From NCBI GenBank assembly GCA_947632625.1, contig CANRPZ010000059.1:1-6654 (forward strand): a stretch of 6,654 bases of DNA, written 5' to 3'. The notes beneath the pieces were generated by a model. The model was not told where the DNA came from and ran no database searches. It saw only the letters and a list, made by a program, of their open reading frames with translations. Positions 6,547 to 6,654 of this stretch are shown piece by piece. A program made the position numbers and the translations under genes. Positions within the stretch are counted from its first letter, which is position 1, and every line of letters begins with the position of its first letter. The DNA comes from an uncultured Bacilli bacterium (GTDB taxonomy: Bacteria > Bacillota_I > Bacilli_A > RF39 > UBA660).

Positions 6547-6575
6547 TTGCAAATGATATAAATCTTTTGTATAAT
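6547..6575 (+). promoter_or_regulatory. Near-consensus sigma-A promoter for the truncated last gene
   Basis: The -35 is TTGCAA (6547-6552). After a 17-base spacer comes a perfect -10, TATAAT (6570-6575). Transcription would start near 6582. The -35 begins six bases after the IS right-end hairpin, so the IS either inserted just upstream of an existing promoter or contributes to it. Confidence 0.7.
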
Positions 6576-6602
6576 GTAGTTATCATAGGAGGAAAAAGAA
6601 TT

Positions 6603-6654
6603 ATGAAGAAAAGAAATAGAATCCTCCCAACCGAAACTAGCTTCGGGGGGGGGG
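6603..6654 (+). CDS. Start of an unidentified gene, cut by the window end (3' partial)
   Basis: An ATG at 6603 follows AGGAGG (6587-6592) with 10 bases between, slightly long but usable, and a near-consensus promoter lies upstream. The visible N-terminus is MKKRNRILP and continues for only about 17 codons. The basic start would suit a signal peptide or a membrane protein, but too little is present to assign a family. The last bases are doubtful because of the terminal G run, so only about the first ten codons should be trusted. Confidence 0.6.
   Translation, partial: MKKRNRILPTETSFGGG
6645..6654. other. Ten-base G run at the window end, probable sequencing artefact
   Basis: Ten consecutive Gs end the window in a region otherwise very AT-rich. 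Such runs are typical of no-signal calls in two-colour sequencing chemistry or of a failed contig edge. The preceding CCGAA (6631-6635) and TTCGG (6642-6646) can form a fold-back, which is a plausible cause of read failure here. Confidence 0.65.

Noticed and set aside
6434..6654. tnpB or guide-RNA partner of the transposase
   Set aside because: No TnpB-like reading frame or motif follows tnpA; the downstream hairpins and size fit a tnpA-only IS200 element.

Overview
The window is AT-rich and reads with the standard bacterial code: every Trp codon I read is TGG and the stops are TAA, TAA and TAG. Ribosome-binding sites are AGGAGG-like and promoters are sigma-A-like. Together with the protein families present, this suggests a low-GC Bacillota lineage, plausibly an uncultured gut Bacilli/Clostridia-type organism. 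The window appears to be a contig end, because it begins inside a gene and stops in a ten-base G run a few codons into another.

Layout, all on the + strand. Bases 1-1518 hold the 3' part of a gene for a probable surface protein. It has an FGE-sulfatase/C-type-lectin-like fold, and its last ~125 bases look like the variable region of a diversity-generating retroelement (DGR) target. A hairpin at 1556-1604 follows. A consensus-like promoter (1667-1694) then drives a monocistronic gene, 1716-5792, for a 1358-residue MMPL/RND-superfamily membrane transporter. Its second extracytoplasmic loop is enlarged by about nine copies of a degenerate ~80-residue helical repeat. A terminator overlaps the stop codon of this gene. 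A compact IS200-type insertion sequence (about 5829-6540) follows immediately. It has hairpin ends, a complete 151-residue Y1 (HUH) transposase, and a 5' leader able to hide the transposase start codon. Just past its right end lie a near-consensus promoter, a ribosome-binding site and the first codons of a gene cut by the window end.

The genes seem to be separate transcription units, so I see no single operon or new multi-gene system. The observations most worth following are the DGR-like variable region with no reverse transcriptase or template repeat in the window, the repeat-expanded loop of the MMPL transporter, and the two competing RNA folds in the transposase leader. No intergenic stretch exceeds 300 bases: 1519-1715, 5793-5977 and 6434-6602 hold only the regulatory and IS-end elements listed.
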